Notes: generated by a model not told the origin, from the sequence alone. DNA of 64,000 bases from Pseudobutyrivibrio xylanivorans DSM 14809 (GCF_900141825.1 NZ_FQYQ01000003.1:163595-227594), one strand, 5' to 3'; positions 21,478 through 31,301 are shown, counted from the first letter of the stretch. Program-made: numbers and translations.

Positions 21478-22711
21478 TTATCTGTGCCTTTACTCGGACA
21501 ACAGCCTCCGTCGCTCCTTCATAACCTGAATTTGCAGCCATTTCGTAATAGGATAAAGCTGTTTCCAAATTCCTCTCAACCCCGTATCCGTTTTCGTAAA
21601 GAAAACCTAAATTAACCTGTGCAATTGCATATCCCTGCAATGCTGCAAGTTTTTGATAATAAACTGCTGACGCGAAATCCACATCAACCCCGTAACCATT
21701 GTAGTAAAGATATCCGATTTGATTAAGTGCTGGAGCAAAATCAAAATCCGCTGCTTTAAGGTAATACTCCATAGCCTTTTCGTAATCTTTATCGACACCA
21801 ATGCCTTTTTCATACATCTGACCGATATAATAGCTGGCCTTTGGGGAAGAATTATCTGACGCGACTGTGAAATGCTCTAAGGCCGCATCGGTGTCAACTC
21901 CCACACCGTAGCCTTTGATGTACATAATACCAATGGCAATATTAGAAAGATTAATTGAATCTCTGTCATTTAAAGCCGTACTAGAACTTCTGACTACTCT
22001 ATTGTAGTAGTCGTAAGCCTTTTTGTAATCCTGAGTGACTCCGATACCTTTTTCATAGATGTATCCAAGATAATAGCCACCATCTAAGTCGCCTGCCTGC
22101 TGTGCAACTGTAAGCAGTTCGACTATTTGAGCAAGCTCATTTTCTTCGGTCTCATCAGATTCATCCTTCTTTTTGGAAGTCTTCTCTTCTGACTTTGCCT
22201 CGGATTTTTCTTCTGTCATTTCATCAGCTTCATCGATAACTGCTTCGTAGTCGCCCTTTTCCAAAAGAACTCTGGCAAGCCCAACCTTAGCATTTACCGA
22301 GCCTGCATCTATTGCTGATTTAAAAAGCTCTTCTGCTTTATCAAGATTCTGATCAACACCGGCACCGGTCAGATAGAAATAACCAAGTGCATCGGTACCA
22401 TCAACACTGCCTGAATCAGATGCCATCTGATACCAGGAAATGGCCTCTGTAAAATTCTGCTTAACATCTTCTGTGCCGTATTCCAGCATTCTGCCAAGCA
22501 TTATCTGAGCTTCGGTATCACCCTGATAAGCAAGTACCTCCAGCTCACTATACGAAAGAACTGTATAGTCCTCAACCTCTACATCATCAAATGCTACCTG
22601 CTCAGTGGTGTCCACTGTTTCTTCGGTCTCATTTTCTGTGTCTTTGGAACAACCAATTAAGACTGTAGCGGAAATCATTGCCAATAAAAACAAATGAAAA
22701 TTTCGCTTCAT
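21464..22711 (-). CDS. Sel1-repeat lipoprotein
   Basis: 415 residues. Start ATG 22711 is chosen because GGAGGT lies just upstream and gives a lipoprotein signal ending VLIGCSK; a longer reading would run into the tpiA terminator. About seven Sel1/TPR-like repeats of 36 residues (AxxxLGYLYxxGxGVxxDxxKA) are split by a Lys/Glu/Ser linker near 155-185. Sel1 repeats are protein-protein scaffolds. Translationally coupled to the CapA lipoprotein, so the two may act together at the cell surface. Confidence 0.82.
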   Translation of the reverse strand: MKRNFHLFLLAMISATVLIGCSKDTENETEETVDTTEQVAFDDVEVEDYTVLSYSELEVLAYQGDTEAQIMLGRMLEYGTEDVKQNFTEAISWYQMASDSGSVDGTDALGYFYLTGAGVDQNLDKAEELFKSAIDAGSVNAKVGLARVLLEKGDYEAVIDEADEMTEEKSEAKSEEKTSKKKDESDETEENELAQIVELLTVAQQAGDLDGGYYLGYIYEKGIGVTQDYKKAYDYYNRVVRSSSTALNDRDSINLSNIAIGIMYIKGYGVGVDTDAALEHFTVASDNSSPKASYYIGQMYEKGIGVDKDYEKAMEYYLKAADFDFAPALNQIGYLYYNGYGVDVDFASAVYYQKLAALQGYAIAQVNLGFLYENGYGVERNLETALSYYEMAANSGYEGATEAVVRVKAQINEEM

Positions 22712-22786
22712 AATACCTCCATACTTCGATGAAGACAAAATTTGTCCATCAGCGCAAATTATATCATAAAACTCAAGGCTTTTGAA

Positions 22787-22817
22787 CAAAAAAAATGCAC
22801 CAACAATGTGGTGCATT
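22787..22817 (-). terminator. Terminator of tpiA
   Basis: Perfect 9-bp stem AATGCACCA/TGGTGCATT (22794-22802 with 22809-22817) then eight T on the minus strand. Confidence 0.88.
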
Positions 22818-22848
22818 TATAAAAACTTTAGGAGTTTTTTATTACTAA

Positions 22849-23595
22849 TTAAGCATTAACAATCTTACCAAAGTCTGGCTTAAGAGAAGCGCCACCGATA
22901 AGACCACCATCGATGTTTGGCTTACTGAGAAGCTCAGCTGCATTTGAAGCGTTCATAGAACCGCCGTACTGGATACGAACAGCCTCTGCTGTAGCACCAT
23001 CATAAAGCTTAGCAATAAGCTCACGGATGAATGCACAAACTTCTTCAGCCTGATCAGCTGTAGCTGTCTCGCCTGTACCGATAGCCCAGATTGGCTCGTA
23101 AGCGATAACAAGATTCTTAACCTGGTCAGCTGTAACACCTGAAAGATCCCAAGTGATCTGACGCTCGATCCACTCCTTGTATGTGCCAGCCTTGCGAAGT
23201 GCAAGAGACTCGCCACAGCAAAGGATTGGTGTAAGACCAGCTGCAAATGCCTTCTTAACCTTTGCGTTGATAAGGATATCATCCTCACCAAAGATATCTC
23301 TTCTCTCAGAGTGTCCCATGATAACGTACTTAACACCAGCGTCTACAAGCATAGGAGCTGAAATCTCGCCTGTGAAAGCGCCCTTATCCTCGATGTAGAA
23401 GTTCTCAGCACCAACGTTTACGTTTGTACCCTTTACAGCCTCTACTACAGGAACGATGTCGATTGCAGGAACGCAATATACAACATCAACATCATCATTC
23501 TTTACTAAATCCTTAAGCTCAGCAACAAGCTTTACAGCCTCAGAAGGTGTCATGTTCATCTTCCAGTTGCCGGCAATAATTCTTCTTCTTGCCAT
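22849..23595 (-). CDS. tpiA: Triosephosphate isomerase
   Basis: Interconverts dihydroxyacetone phosphate and glyceraldehyde 3-phosphate. 248 residues, the usual length. Catalytic Lys12 (GNWKMN), His95 (IMGHSERRD) and Glu167 ([12 protein letters not shown]) are all present, as is the phosphate loop YGGSMN. Own terminator; GAGGAG ribosome site. Confidence 0.97.
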   Translation of the reverse strand: MARRRIIAGNWKMNMTPSEAVKLVAELKDLVKNDDVDVVYCVPAIDIVPVVEAVKGTNVNVGAENFYIEDKGAFTGEISAPMLVDAGVKYVIMGHSERRDIFGEDDILINAKVKKAFAAGLTPILCCGESLALRKAGTYKEWIERQITWDLSGVTADQVKNLVIAYEPIWAIGTGETATADQAEEVCAFIRELIAKLYDGATAEAVRIQYGGSMNASNAAELLSKPNIDGGLIGGASLKPDFGKIVNA

Positions 23596-23637
23596 TTTAG
23601 TTCTCCTCTTATTAAATTGGCTTCAATTTTTTCATAC

Positions 23638-23740
23638 ACTTTTACAGACACGCTTTCGCTCTGCTTTTTCTCATTGCCCTACATAAGATGCCACTTCGTG
23701 CCATCTAAGTAGGGATGGAAAAAGAAGGTCTTGTAAAAGT
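23638..23740. repeat. Long imperfect hairpin between pgk and tpiA
   Basis: The arms ACTTTTACA/TGTAAAAGT, CTTTTTC/GAAAAAG and CCCTAC...AAGATG/CATCTAAGTAGGG nest in order around a CACTTCGTG tip, giving one roughly 100-nt cruciform-type structure. No coding content and no clear U-tract. It lies in the tpiA leader side of the 293-nt gap. Confidence 0.55.
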
Positions 23741-23816
23741 ATATGTAAAAATTCTCAGCCATTAAATAACTTAAATTATTATATAAAATTCTAGTATTTT
23801 TCTAAAATTATAAGGC

Positions 23817-23859
23817 AATTAGTATGTAGCTGTACAAAGACGTACAGCAAATACTAATT
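23817..23859 (-). terminator. Hairpin downstream of pgk
   Basis: AATTAGTAT and GCTGTAC arms pair with ATACTAATT and GTACAGC, with a 2-nt internal loop on each side and a 6-nt loop. It is 30 nt past the pgk stop. Without a U-tract it may be a processing or stability element instead of a terminator. Confidence 0.5.
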
Positions 23860-23888
23860 AACGCAGTAATTTTTGAAAAAGACGAATT

Positions 23889-25112
23889 TTACTTATCATC
23901 TGCTGCGTAAACGCCTGGTAACTCCTTACCCTCAAGGAACTCAAGTGAAGCTCCACCACCTGTAGAGATGTGGCTCATCTTGTCAGCAAATCCCATCTGG
24001 TTAACAGCTGCTGCTGAATCACCACCACCGATGATTGTTGTAGCGTCTGTCTCAGCAAGAGCCTTAGCAACTGACTCTGTACCTACAGCAAGTGCTGGGT
24101 TCTCGAAAAGACCCATTGGTCCGTTCCAAAGAACTGTCTTAGCTGTCTTAACCTTGTTAGAGAAAAGCTCTACTGTCTTAGGTCCGATATCGCAACCCAT
24201 TCTGTCAGCAGGCATCTTGTCTGAATCATATACTTCAGTCTCAACTGGAGCATCGATTGGATCTGGGAACTCTGCAATTGTAACAGCATCTGTAGGAAGA
24301 AGAATCTCCTTACCCATGCTCTTAGCCTTCTCAAGCATCTCCTTGCAGTAATCAAGCTTTGTATCATCGCAAAGTGATGTTCCGATTTCATATCCCATAG
24401 CCTTCTGGAATGTGTAAGACATACCACCACCGATGATAAGTGTGTCGCACTTCTCAAGAAGGTTGTTGATAACGTTAAGCTTATCAGCTACCTTTGCACC
24501 ACCAAGAATTCCTACGAATGGACGTACTGGATTCTCAACAGCGTTGCCAAGGAAGTCGATTTCCTTCTGCATAAGGTATCCAACTACGTTAGAACCACCC
24601 TTAGCTGTGATGAACTTTGTAACACCAGCTACAGAAGCGTGAGCTCTGTGTGATGAACCGAAAGCATCGCATACATAATCATCAGCAAGATCAGCGAGCT
24701 CCTTAGAGAATGCCTCACCGTTCTTTGTCTCTTCCTCGCCACGGAAACGAGTATTCTGAAGAAGAACTACATCTCCTTCCTTCATAGCCTCAACTGCCTT
24801 TGTAGCAGCCTCGCCTGTTACGTTGTAATCAGAAACGAATGTAACTTCCTTACCAAGCTTCTCTGAAAGACGCTTAGCTACAGGAGCAAGTGACTCGCCC
24901 TCGTTAGGACCATTCTTTACCTTACCAAGGTGTGAGCAAAGGATAACCTTTCCACCATCAGCAATAAGCTTGTTAATTGTTGGAAGAGCTGCCTTGATAC
25001 GTGTATCATCTGTGATCTCGCCAGCCTTAAGTGGTACATTGAAATCACAACGAACGAGAACGCGACGGCCCTTTACGTTGATATCATCAACTGTCTTTTT
25101 GTTTAATGCCAT
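23889..25112 (-). CDS. pgk: Phosphoglycerate kinase
   Basis: Transfers phosphate from 1,3-bisphosphoglycerate to ADP. 407 residues. N-terminal signature [12 protein letters not shown], nucleotide loop [12 protein letters not shown], and C-terminal [12 protein letters not shown] with the [13 protein letters not shown] motif are all present. Follows gap, separated by a strong terminator, so it is expressed at least partly on its own. AGGAGG-type site upstream. Confidence 0.97.
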   Translation of the reverse strand: MALNKKTVDDINVKGRRVLVRCDFNVPLKAGEITDDTRIKAALPTINKLIADGGKVILCSHLGKVKNGPNEGESLAPVAKRLSEKLGKEVTFVSDYNVTGEAATKAVEAMKEGDVVLLQNTRFRGEEETKNGEAFSKELADLADDYVCDAFGSSHRAHASVAGVTKFITAKGGSNVVGYLMQKEIDFLGNAVENPVRPFVGILGGAKVADKLNVINNLLEKCDTLIIGGGMSYTFQKAMGYEIGTSLCDDTKLDYCKEMLEKAKSMGKEILLPTDAVTIAEFPDPIDAPVETEVYDSDKMPADRMGCDIGPKTVELFSNKVKTAKTVLWNGPMGLFENPALAVGTESVAKALAETDATTIIGGGDSAAAVNQMGFADKMSHISTGGGASLEFLEGKELPGVYAADDK

Positions 25113-25133
25113 TTTTCTTAATCCTCCTTAAAT

Positions 25134-25166
25134 AAAAAGGGGTCCGGTCCATGTGGACCGGACCCC
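25134..25166 (-). terminator. Terminator of gap
   Basis: Perfect 13-bp GC-rich stem (25139-25151 with 25154-25166) followed by TTTTTATTT on the minus strand. Confidence 0.93.
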
Positions 25167-25195
25167 TAATAAAGTCGTTAATTTCGATAAACGAA

Positions 25196-26212
25196 TTAAG
25201 CTAACTCTGAGAAGTACTTAATTGTACGAACCATCTGTGATGTGTAGCTGTTCTCGTTATCATACCAAGAAACAACCTGTACCTCGTACTGATCATCAGA
25301 AACCTTAGAAACCATTGTCTGTGTAGCATCGAAGAGAGAACCAAATCTCATACCTACGATATCTGAAGAAACGATCTCATCCTCGTTGTAACCGAATGAC
25401 TCGTTAGCTGCTGCCTTCATAGCTGCGTTGATACCCTCAACAGTAACGTCCTTCTTGTTTACTACTGCTGTAAGGATTGTTGTAGAACCTGTTGGTGTAG
25501 GAACACGCTGAGCAGATCCGATGAGCTTTCCGTTAAGCTCTGGGATAACAAGGCCGATAGCCTTTGCAGCACCTGTTGAGTTAGGAACGATGTTAACTGC
25601 TGCTGCACGTGAACGACGAAGATCACCCTTTCTCTGTGGGCCATCAAGTGTCATCTGATCACCTGTGTAAGCATGGATTGTTACCATGATACCAGACTGG
25701 ATTGGAGCGTACTTGTTAAGTGCGTCAGCCATAGGTGCTAAGCAGTTTGTTGTACAAGAAGCTGCTGAAATGATTGTATCAGAAGCCTTAAGTGTCTCAT
25801 GGTTTGTATTGTAAACGATTGTAGGAAGATCGTTTCCTGCTGGAGCAGAGATAACAACCTTTCTAGCACCTGCATTGATGTGAGCCTGTGCCTTTTCCTT
25901 TGATGTGTAGAATCCTGAACACTCAAGAACTACGTCTACCTTAAGCTCACCCCATGGGCAATTGTTTGCATCTGGGAATGCATAGATCTTGATTTCCTTA
26001 CCGCAAACGATGATTGAATCGTCTGTAGATGAAACCTCATCTGCGTGCTCGTACTTTCCCTGTGATGAATCATACTTTAAAAGATGTGCTAACATCTTTG
26101 GGCTAGTTAAGTCGTTGATTGCTACTACTTCGTAACCTTCTGCACCGAACATCTGACGGAATGCAAGACGTCCGATACGGCCAAAACCGTTAATTGCTAC
26201 TCTTACTGCCAT
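25196..26212 (-). CDS. gap: Glyceraldehyde-3-phosphate dehydrogenase, type I
   Basis: Oxidative phosphorylation of glyceraldehyde 3-phosphate with NAD. 338 residues. The N-terminal Rossmann motif NGFGRIGR and catalytic Cys153 in SAASCTTNC are present. Asp33-Asp-type residue after AIND supports NAD preference. Preceded by a good sigma-A promoter and AGGAGG; first of the gap-pgk-tpiA-gpmI series. Confidence 0.97.
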   Translation of the reverse strand: MAVRVAINGFGRIGRLAFRQMFGAEGYEVVAINDLTSPKMLAHLLKYDSSQGKYEHADEVSSTDDSIIVCGKEIKIYAFPDANNCPWGELKVDVVLECSGFYTSKEKAQAHINAGARKVVISAPAGNDLPTIVYNTNHETLKASDTIISAASCTTNCLAPMADALNKYAPIQSGIMVTIHAYTGDQMTLDGPQRKGDLRRSRAAAVNIVPNSTGAAKAIGLVIPELNGKLIGSAQRVPTPTGSTTILTAVVNKKDVTVEGINAAMKAAANESFGYNEDEIVSSDIVGMRFGSLFDATQTMVSKVSDDQYEVQVVSWYDNENSYTSQMVRTIKYFSELA

Positions 26213-26287
26213 TTTTAAATCCTCCTAAAGATTCTTTTAAAATATTAATTTTTGAAGTGCCTCAAAAAAGCACCCCGTATGTACTAC

Positions 26288-26316
26288 ATTTTAAACAAAA
26301 CCAATTTCAAATTCAA
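26288..26316 (-). promoter_or_regulatory. gap promoter
   Basis: Minus strand TTGAAT (26316-26311), 17 nt, TAAAAT (26293-26288), about 75 nt before the gap ATG. Confidence 0.6.
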
Positions 26317-26332
26317 GCCCAAAATGAAAATA

Positions 26333-26361
26333 TTGTTAAAATTTTCTCAATCTGCTAGAAT
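26333..26361 (+). promoter_or_regulatory. Promoter of the PHP phosphatase gene
   Basis: TTGTTA (26333-26338), 17 nt, TAGAAT (26356-26361), followed by AAGGAGG and the ATG at 26385. Back to back with the gap promoter. Confidence 0.65.
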
Positions 26362-26384
26362 TAGCCTCAAAAGGAGGCAGAATT

Positions 26385-27191
26385 ATGTTTTGGGACAATC
26401 ATATGCACAGTAATTTTTCAGGGGATTCCAAAGCCGAACCCATTGATATGATAAATGCAGCTCGAGCAAAAAAACTTAGAGGTATCACCTTCACCGACCA
26501 TATGGATTTGGATTATCCACCTAAGTATGGATTCTTCGAACTGGACCCTTACAGCTACTATGAAGCTCAGCACAAGCTTGCCCTTGAGCAGTCCGATGAT
26601 AACTTCACTGTCTTAACTGGAATTGAACTTGGTATCCAGCCTCACATAGCTGATGATATATACAAAGTAGCTAAAGAAATCCCTTTTGACTTTATAATAG
26701 GAAGTACTCATCTCATTGATAAGCAGGATCCTTATTTTGATACATTCTGGGAATCAAGAGATGCCAGACAACTTCTCACCCGTTATTACGAATGTGTTTT
26801 AGAGAATATTACAGCCTTTACAGACTTCGATACTGTTGCCCATCTGGATTACGCGTTCAGATATGCAAAAGACCCTACAGTAAAAGAAGATACTCACCAG
26901 CCTTACTTTGAAATTGTTGATGAGATTCTTAATAAGATAATAAAGATGGATAAATCACTGGAAATAAATACTGGCGGTCTCAGAAAAGGCCTGGCAAATC
27001 CTAATCCTGCCCTATCCATTGTAAAACGATATCATGAGCTTGGCGGAAAAATGATAACACTTGGTGCAGATGCCCACGAACCTGCTCATGTAGCTGCAGA
27101 TTTTGAAAAGCTCCCTGACATGTTAAATACCTGCGGATTCAAAGAATTTATGGTTTATAAAAACAGAAAGCCTGAAGCTTATCCTTTATAG
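26385..27191 (+). CDS. PHP-domain phosphatase, histidinol-phosphatase (HisK/HisJ) type
   Basis: 268 residues of a PHP metallophosphoesterase. The motifs DNHMHSNFSGD (metal His pair), FTDHMDLDYP, IIGSTHLID, AHLDYAFRY and LGADAHEPAHV supply the three-metal site and match the HisK/HisJ branch, which removes phosphate from L-histidinol phosphate. There is no other his gene nearby, so another small phosphate ester is possible. Own promoter and AAGGAGG site 8 nt before the ATG. Confidence 0.82.
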   Translation: MFWDNHMHSNFSGDSKAEPIDMINAARAKKLRGITFTDHMDLDYPPKYGFFELDPYSYYEAQHKLALEQSDDNFTVLTGIELGIQPHIADDIYKVAKEIPFDFIIGSTHLIDKQDPYFDTFWESRDARQLLTRYYECVLENITAFTDFDTVAHLDYAFRYAKDPTVKEDTHQPYFEIVDEILNKIIKMDKSLEINTGGLRKGLANPNPALSIVKRYHELGGKMITLGADAHEPAHVAADFEKLPDMLNTCGFKEFMVYKNRKPEAYPL

Positions 27192-27209
27192 GAAAAGCTC
27201 AGGCTTTTT
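27167..27209. terminator. Terminator after the PHP gene
   Basis: AAAGCCTG and AGCTT arms (27167-27180) pair with AAGCT and CAGGCTTT, followed by TTTTT on the plus strand. The left arm lies within the last codons of the gene. The minus side (CTTTCTGTTTTT) could serve the opposing aroK gene. Confidence 0.75.
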
Positions 27210-27222
27210 CTCATATCTAAAA

Positions 27223-28014
27223 CTATTTGTTATCTGCATCAAACTTCAAAAGTGAATTTACAAGCTCCTCGCAGATTTCCAGCTCAGTCTTATTATCTGT
27301 CTCAATAATAATGTCAGCTGCAGCCATGTATTTTTCACGACGCTTCAGCATAAGTTCCTCGATGAATTCCACATTTTTATTATTTTCAATAAGTGGTCTG
27401 TCATGGCTATCCTTAACACGCTCAAGGATTGTCTCTGGTTTTGCGGTAAGAAGAACCACACGGCCATTCTTCTTCATTTCTACAACGTTGCACTCTCGCA
27501 TTGGAGTACCGCCACCGCAGGAAATAACTACGTTATGCTTTGTCTGCATCTCCTTCAAAAGATTAGTTTCAGCATTTCTAAAATGCTCCTCACCATAAAC
27601 CTCAAAAATATCAGAGATGCTCATACCCTCTCTCTCTGAGATAACCTGGTCCATCTCCACCACATCCATAGCAAAGCATGTGCTAAGATAATCAGATATT
27701 GTAGTCTTTCCAGCCCCCATGAAACCAATTAGTACAATATTGTAATTAAAAAGATGTCTCGCCTGAATACGCTTAGAATTTTCAACAATGCTCTTAAATA
27801 CATTCTGAACTTCCTTACCGTGACGTTTCCCCTCAAGACTGGCCTTTAACCAGTTCTCACGCTTTTCATCCTGCTCAGGCTGTAAAATCTGAAGACCATT
27901 AGCCTCCTTATAAGCCATGATTTCCTCAACAATGCTGTTTCTCATTAAAAGCGCATTTAAAATAATCTCATCATTCTGTCCTAAATGTTCACGTAACATC
28001 TTTAACTGATCCAT
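27223..28014 (-). CDS. aroK: Chorismate mutase domain-shikimate kinase fusion
   Basis: 263 residues. Residues 1-88 resemble the helical AroQ-type chorismate mutase fold (LLMRNSIVEEIMAYKEANG, Lys/Glu helix pattern); 92-260 are shikimate kinase, which phosphorylates shikimate at O3. Walker A GFMGAGKT is at 97-104, the substrate loop SCGGGTP and the lid arginine in SHDRPLIE follow, and FRNAE carries the substrate Arg. The usual DxD pair reads E120-M-D122 here. Fusions of these two aromatic-pathway steps are known in clostridia. The next gene upstream is the flavoprotein, ended by its own terminator. Confidence 0.82.
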   Translation of the reverse strand: MDQLKMLREHLGQNDEIILNALLMRNSIVEEIMAYKEANGLQILQPEQDEKRENWLKASLEGKRHGKEVQNVFKSIVENSKRIQARHLFNYNIVLIGFMGAGKTTISDYLSTCFAMDVVEMDQVISEREGMSISDIFEVYGEEHFRNAETNLLKEMQTKHNVVISCGGGTPMRECNVVEMKKNGRVVLLTAKPETILERVKDSHDRPLIENNKNVEFIEELMLKRREKYMAAADIIIETDNKTELEICEELVNSLLKFDADNK

Positions 28015-28063
28015 AACAGCTTCTCCTTCACTTTAGTGCTTTAAATTGTAACACTAATATTAG

Positions 28064-28107
28064 CAAAAAAACAGACAGATTGAAACCCATAATTTCAATC
28101 TGTCTGT
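28064..28107 (-). terminator. Terminator of the flavoprotein gene
   Basis: Perfect 15-bp stem (28071-28085 with 28093-28107, loop of 7) followed by seven T on the minus strand. Confidence 0.93.
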
Positions 28108-28126
28108 AATTATATCAGATTATATC

Positions 28127-30127
28127 TTAAAGAAACTCATGTCTCTCAAGAACCTTAATAATATCACGGCCCTCTTCCGTTCCCTCAATGATACGGCGAG
28201 CACGCTTAGAATCACCAATGTTGTAAATCTCAACATCAGTATCAGCGAATGCATCCTGAAGCTCATTGATGATAGGTGTGTTAGATCTCATACCAAGACA
28301 TACGAAGCCATAGTCGAAGTCGATGTTCTCGATATTGCCCTCTGGAGTCTTAACGATAAACTTATCGTTGCAAACTTCCTGAAGAGCTGTATTTGTCATC
28401 TGACGAACATTGTACTTCTTCATCTTAGCTGCTGTATCACACTTAGTAATAGGATCAAGACCATTACCAATCATTGGAAGCATCTCGATGATAGTAACCT
28501 CGCAACCTCTCTCTGTAAAGAATTCCATTACATCAAGACCTACGGCACCACCACCAACTACAGCAACCTTCTTACCCTTCATATCCTCTGGGTAATCATT
28601 GATTCTCTCAATCATCTTGATAACTGTAGCTACATTAGAGTCATCCTTATCTACAAGATCCATAAGACCTGTGATTGGAGGAAGTGTAGGATTTGAACCT
28701 GTAGCATTGACGATAATATCAGGCTTTAATCCCTTAACCTGCTCTACTGTAGTGTCATTATCTGTAAAGATAAACAGATTCTTAAGCTTGCTAGCACGAT
28801 TAATCATATATGTAGGGAAGTCAGCAAGTCTCTTCTTATCAGGAATCTTAGAAATCTGAACAGAAAGACCACCGAGCTCGTGCTTCTTCTCAAGAAGGAA
28901 TGTAGTACATCCAACCTCAGCAGCTGTACAAGCAGCCTCAAGACCAGCAGTACCACCACCTACTACAACTACGTTGCAAGGCTTATTGATTTTTCTCTTA
29001 TAATATTCGTCATTTGCATTAACTGCAGGGTTAACTGTACATCTGATTGGAATATTAAGACCAATTCTGTGGCCAGCGCAACCAACGTTACAAGAGATAC
29101 ACTTTCTAAGCTCGTCTTCTCTATTAAACTCTACCTTATTTACCCATGCTGGATCTGCGATAAGTCCACGACCCATACCGATGATATCTGCGTCGCCCTT
29201 CTCAAGGATTTCCTCAGCGACCTTTGGATCACGAATATTCCCCATTGTTACACATGGCTTACCATATTTTTCCTTAACAGCCTTTGCCATGTATGAACGC
29301 CATCCATCTGGAAGATAGTTAGCATCAATCTGGTACTGGATAGAACCATTAAGACCAGCTGAAACATCAAATACATCAACCTCTTCCTGGAAGTACTGGA
29401 GATAATCTAATGTATCCTCAAGAGTGTTACCACCTTCCATAAACTCCTCTGCAGAAATACGAACGAAGATTGGGAAGAATGGTCCTACCTGCTTTCTAAC
29501 CTCTTCAATAACAAGCTTAGCAAAACGAGCTCTGTTCTCTGCAGAACCACCAAACTCATCAGTACGCTTATTAGTTGTAGGTGAAAGGAACTGGCTAAGA
29601 AGATATGAGTGACCTGCATGAATCTCAACGCAATCGAAGCCTGCTGTCTGAGCACGCTTTGCAGCCTCACCATACTTCTTTACGATTTCATAAATCTCTT
29701 CTTTCTCAAGTGGACGTGGAATCTCTCCGCCTGCCTTTGATGGAATGTCAGATGCAGAAACTGGCTGCATACCTGTACGAGCAGAAACAGCTGATGCACC
29801 TGCATGGTTAATCTGGATACCTACACAAGCACCGTGCTTATGCATTCTCTCAGTAAAGTACCATAAACGTGGAATGTAATTGTCGTGATCAATTCTAAGC
29901 TGGGTTGTACCATTTGAACCCTGTGGAGAAAATACGCTGGCATTCTCTACCATTAAAAGACCAGTGCCACCCTTGGCACGCTGCTCATAATAATCGATGT
30001 GCACAAAAGTCATCTCGCCATTCTGATCACCATAGTTTGTTCCCATTGGTGTCATCATAACGCGGTTCTTAAGTGTCATACGACGAATTGTAAGTGGTTC
30101 AAAAATGTGTGGATATTTGCTTTTCAT
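28127..30127 (-). CDS. Old-yellow-enzyme type Fe-S flavoprotein reductase (2,4-dienoyl-CoA reductase/BaiCD family)
   Basis: 666 residues. Residues 1-335 form the FMN TIM barrel (GTNYGDQNGE, IHAGHSYLLSQFLSP, GMGRGLIADP). C343, C346, C350 and C363 bind a 4Fe-4S cluster. From about 385 an FAD/NAD(P)H domain follows (VVVVGGGTAGLEAA and VAVVGGGAVGLD). The family reduces C=C bonds conjugated to a carbonyl; members include 2,4-dienoyl-CoA reductase, trimethylamine dehydrogenase and bile-acid BaiCD/BaiH. Next to lysR and the aroE/aroD/TRAP genes, an enone such as 3-dehydroshikimate is a conceivable substrate, but that is inference. AGGAG site; own terminator. Confidence 0.85.
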   Translation of the reverse strand: MKSKYPHIFEPLTIRRMTLKNRVMMTPMGTNYGDQNGEMTFVHIDYYEQRAKGGTGLLMVENASVFSPQGSNGTTQLRIDHDNYIPRLWYFTERMHKHGACVGIQINHAGASAVSARTGMQPVSASDIPSKAGGEIPRPLEKEEIYEIVKKYGEAAKRAQTAGFDCVEIHAGHSYLLSQFLSPTTNKRTDEFGGSAENRARFAKLVIEEVRKQVGPFFPIFVRISAEEFMEGGNTLEDTLDYLQYFQEEVDVFDVSAGLNGSIQYQIDANYLPDGWRSYMAKAVKEKYGKPCVTMGNIRDPKVAEEILEKGDADIIGMGRGLIADPAWVNKVEFNREDELRKCISCNVGCAGHRIGLNIPIRCTVNPAVNANDEYYKRKINKPCNVVVVGGGTAGLEAACTAAEVGCTTFLLEKKHELGGLSVQISKIPDKKRLADFPTYMINRASKLKNLFIFTDNDTTVEQVKGLKPDIIVNATGSNPTLPPITGLMDLVDKDDSNVATVIKMIERINDYPEDMKGKKVAVVGGGAVGLDVMEFFTERGCEVTIIEMLPMIGNGLDPITKCDTAAKMKKYNVRQMTNTALQEVCNDKFIVKTPEGNIENIDFDYGFVCLGMRSNTPIINELQDAFADTDVEIYNIGDSKRARRIIEGTEEGRDIIKVLERHEFL

Positions 30128-30179
30128 AATTTAGACGCTCCTATTAAATAAACAATTATTTACGAGAGCTATTTAGAAT

Positions 30180-30230
30180 TTAAAAAACAAAAGCGGGCAT
30201 GCTTTCTTAATGAAAGTATAATCCCGCTTT
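30180..30230 (-). terminator. Terminator of the lysR gene
   Basis: AAAGCGGG/CCCGCTTT (30190-30197 with 30223-30230) encloses an inner CTTTC/GAAAG stem; TGTTTTTT follows on the minus strand. Confidence 0.85.
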
Positions 30231-30263
30231 AACTAATAAATCCAATACAATTTTTGCAAATCA

Positions 30264-31148
30264 TTAATGCATTGAGTGTACTAATATAAAATCTATCATA
30301 CGCTGAACCGCTGGCATTTGGTATCTGCCTTTTATATAAGCCATATAAACAGTGTGCGAAATGTACTGTTCTGCTGAAAGCTTCCTTATAATAACATCAT
30401 CTCTATGAATAGAAGTAACATCTGCCACCAAAGCAATACCAAAGTTCGCTGCAACAAGGGAAGCAATACCATTTTCGTCAGGCGATTCGCAAATAAAATT
30501 AGGTTCCACATCATTATGAGTAAAGAAATCTCTTGTAAGACGACCTAAGCCTGAGTTTCTTGTGTACCCTAAAACCGGGTAATTTGCAAAGGCGCTGGCA
30601 TCAATAAGTTCATACTGTTCCAGTGGATGTCCCTTTGGCATAATAACCACAAGCTCCTGTTGCATAACAGGAATAAACTTGATATTAGGCTCGTCTTTAA
30701 CAAAGGAACCAAATATAATATCGTAATTTCCCGCCTTTAAACCTTCTATATTTCTAGAAGTAATGTCCTGATGGAATGTAAAGGTAACTGCCTGGTTCTT
30801 CTCTTCTAATAAGAAGGCTCTGCACATATTAGGAATAAAAGAACCTGCAAGAGGAGCCACATAAGCAAGATCAATGTGTCCTCCAGACCCAGATAACTGA
30901 TGCATCTTTCTATCGCACTGATTCACTTCTCTAAGAATCTTATCTACATGCTCAAAAAAGATATCTCCTGTTTTGGTAAGAACAACATTTCTTCCAGTCT
31001 TTTCAAATAAAACAACTCCAAGTTCACTCTCCAACGAACTAATAGAACGGCTCAAAGATGGCTCAGATATATGAAGCTTCTCTGCCGCCTGATTGAAATG
31101 TTGTAGCTTAGCTGCCTCATAAAAATAGGTGAGTTGATTTAATGTCAT
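30264..31148 (-). CDS. LysR-family transcription regulator
   Basis: 294 residues from ATG 31148, preferred over an ATG eight codons earlier because AAAAGGAG sits 7 nt upstream of it. Residues 1-60 are the winged helix-turn-helix (FNQAAEKLHISEPSLSRSIS); from about 88 the periplasmic-binding-like effector domain follows (TFHQDITSRNIEGLKAGNYD). It is divergent from aroE-MFS-aroD-TRAP and flanks the flavoprotein gene, so it probably controls this cluster in response to a pathway metabolite. Resembles the CynR/YbhD-type subgroup. Confidence 0.88.
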   Translation of the reverse strand: MTLNQLTYFYEAAKLQHFNQAAEKLHISEPSLSRSISSLESELGVVLFEKTGRNVVLTKTGDIFFEHVDKILREVNQCDRKMHQLSGSGGHIDLAYVAPLAGSFIPNMCRAFLLEEKNQAVTFTFHQDITSRNIEGLKAGNYDIIFGSFVKDEPNIKFIPVMQQELVVIMPKGHPLEQYELIDASAFANYPVLGYTRNSGLGRLTRDFFTHNDVEPNFICESPDENGIASLVAANFGIALVADVTSIHRDDVIIRKLSAEQYISHTVYMAYIKGRYQMPAVQRMIDFILVHSMH

Positions 31149-31271
31149 TTTGGACTCCTTTTCATAATTCATTCATAGAAATGCACAATTTATTCACAAT
31201 CAATTCGTTCTATATAGCTAATAATACCATAATCAGTACAATTATGCTATTAATTCTACGCAATATAAGTA

Positions 31272-31301
31272 TTGGAAGTTTTTAATTAATACATTTAAAA
31301 T
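31272..31301 (+). promoter_or_regulatory. Probable promoter of the aroE cluster
   Basis: TTGGAA (31272-31277), 18 nt, TAAAAT (31296-31301), in the 249-nt gap between the divergent lysR and aroE genes. The gap is AT-rich and otherwise non-coding. Confidence 0.5.

Noticed and set aside
22712-22816. 35-codon N-terminal extension of the Sel1 lipoprotein
   Set aside because: It overlaps the tpiA terminator, while the internal ATG has GGAGGT and a lipoprotein signal.
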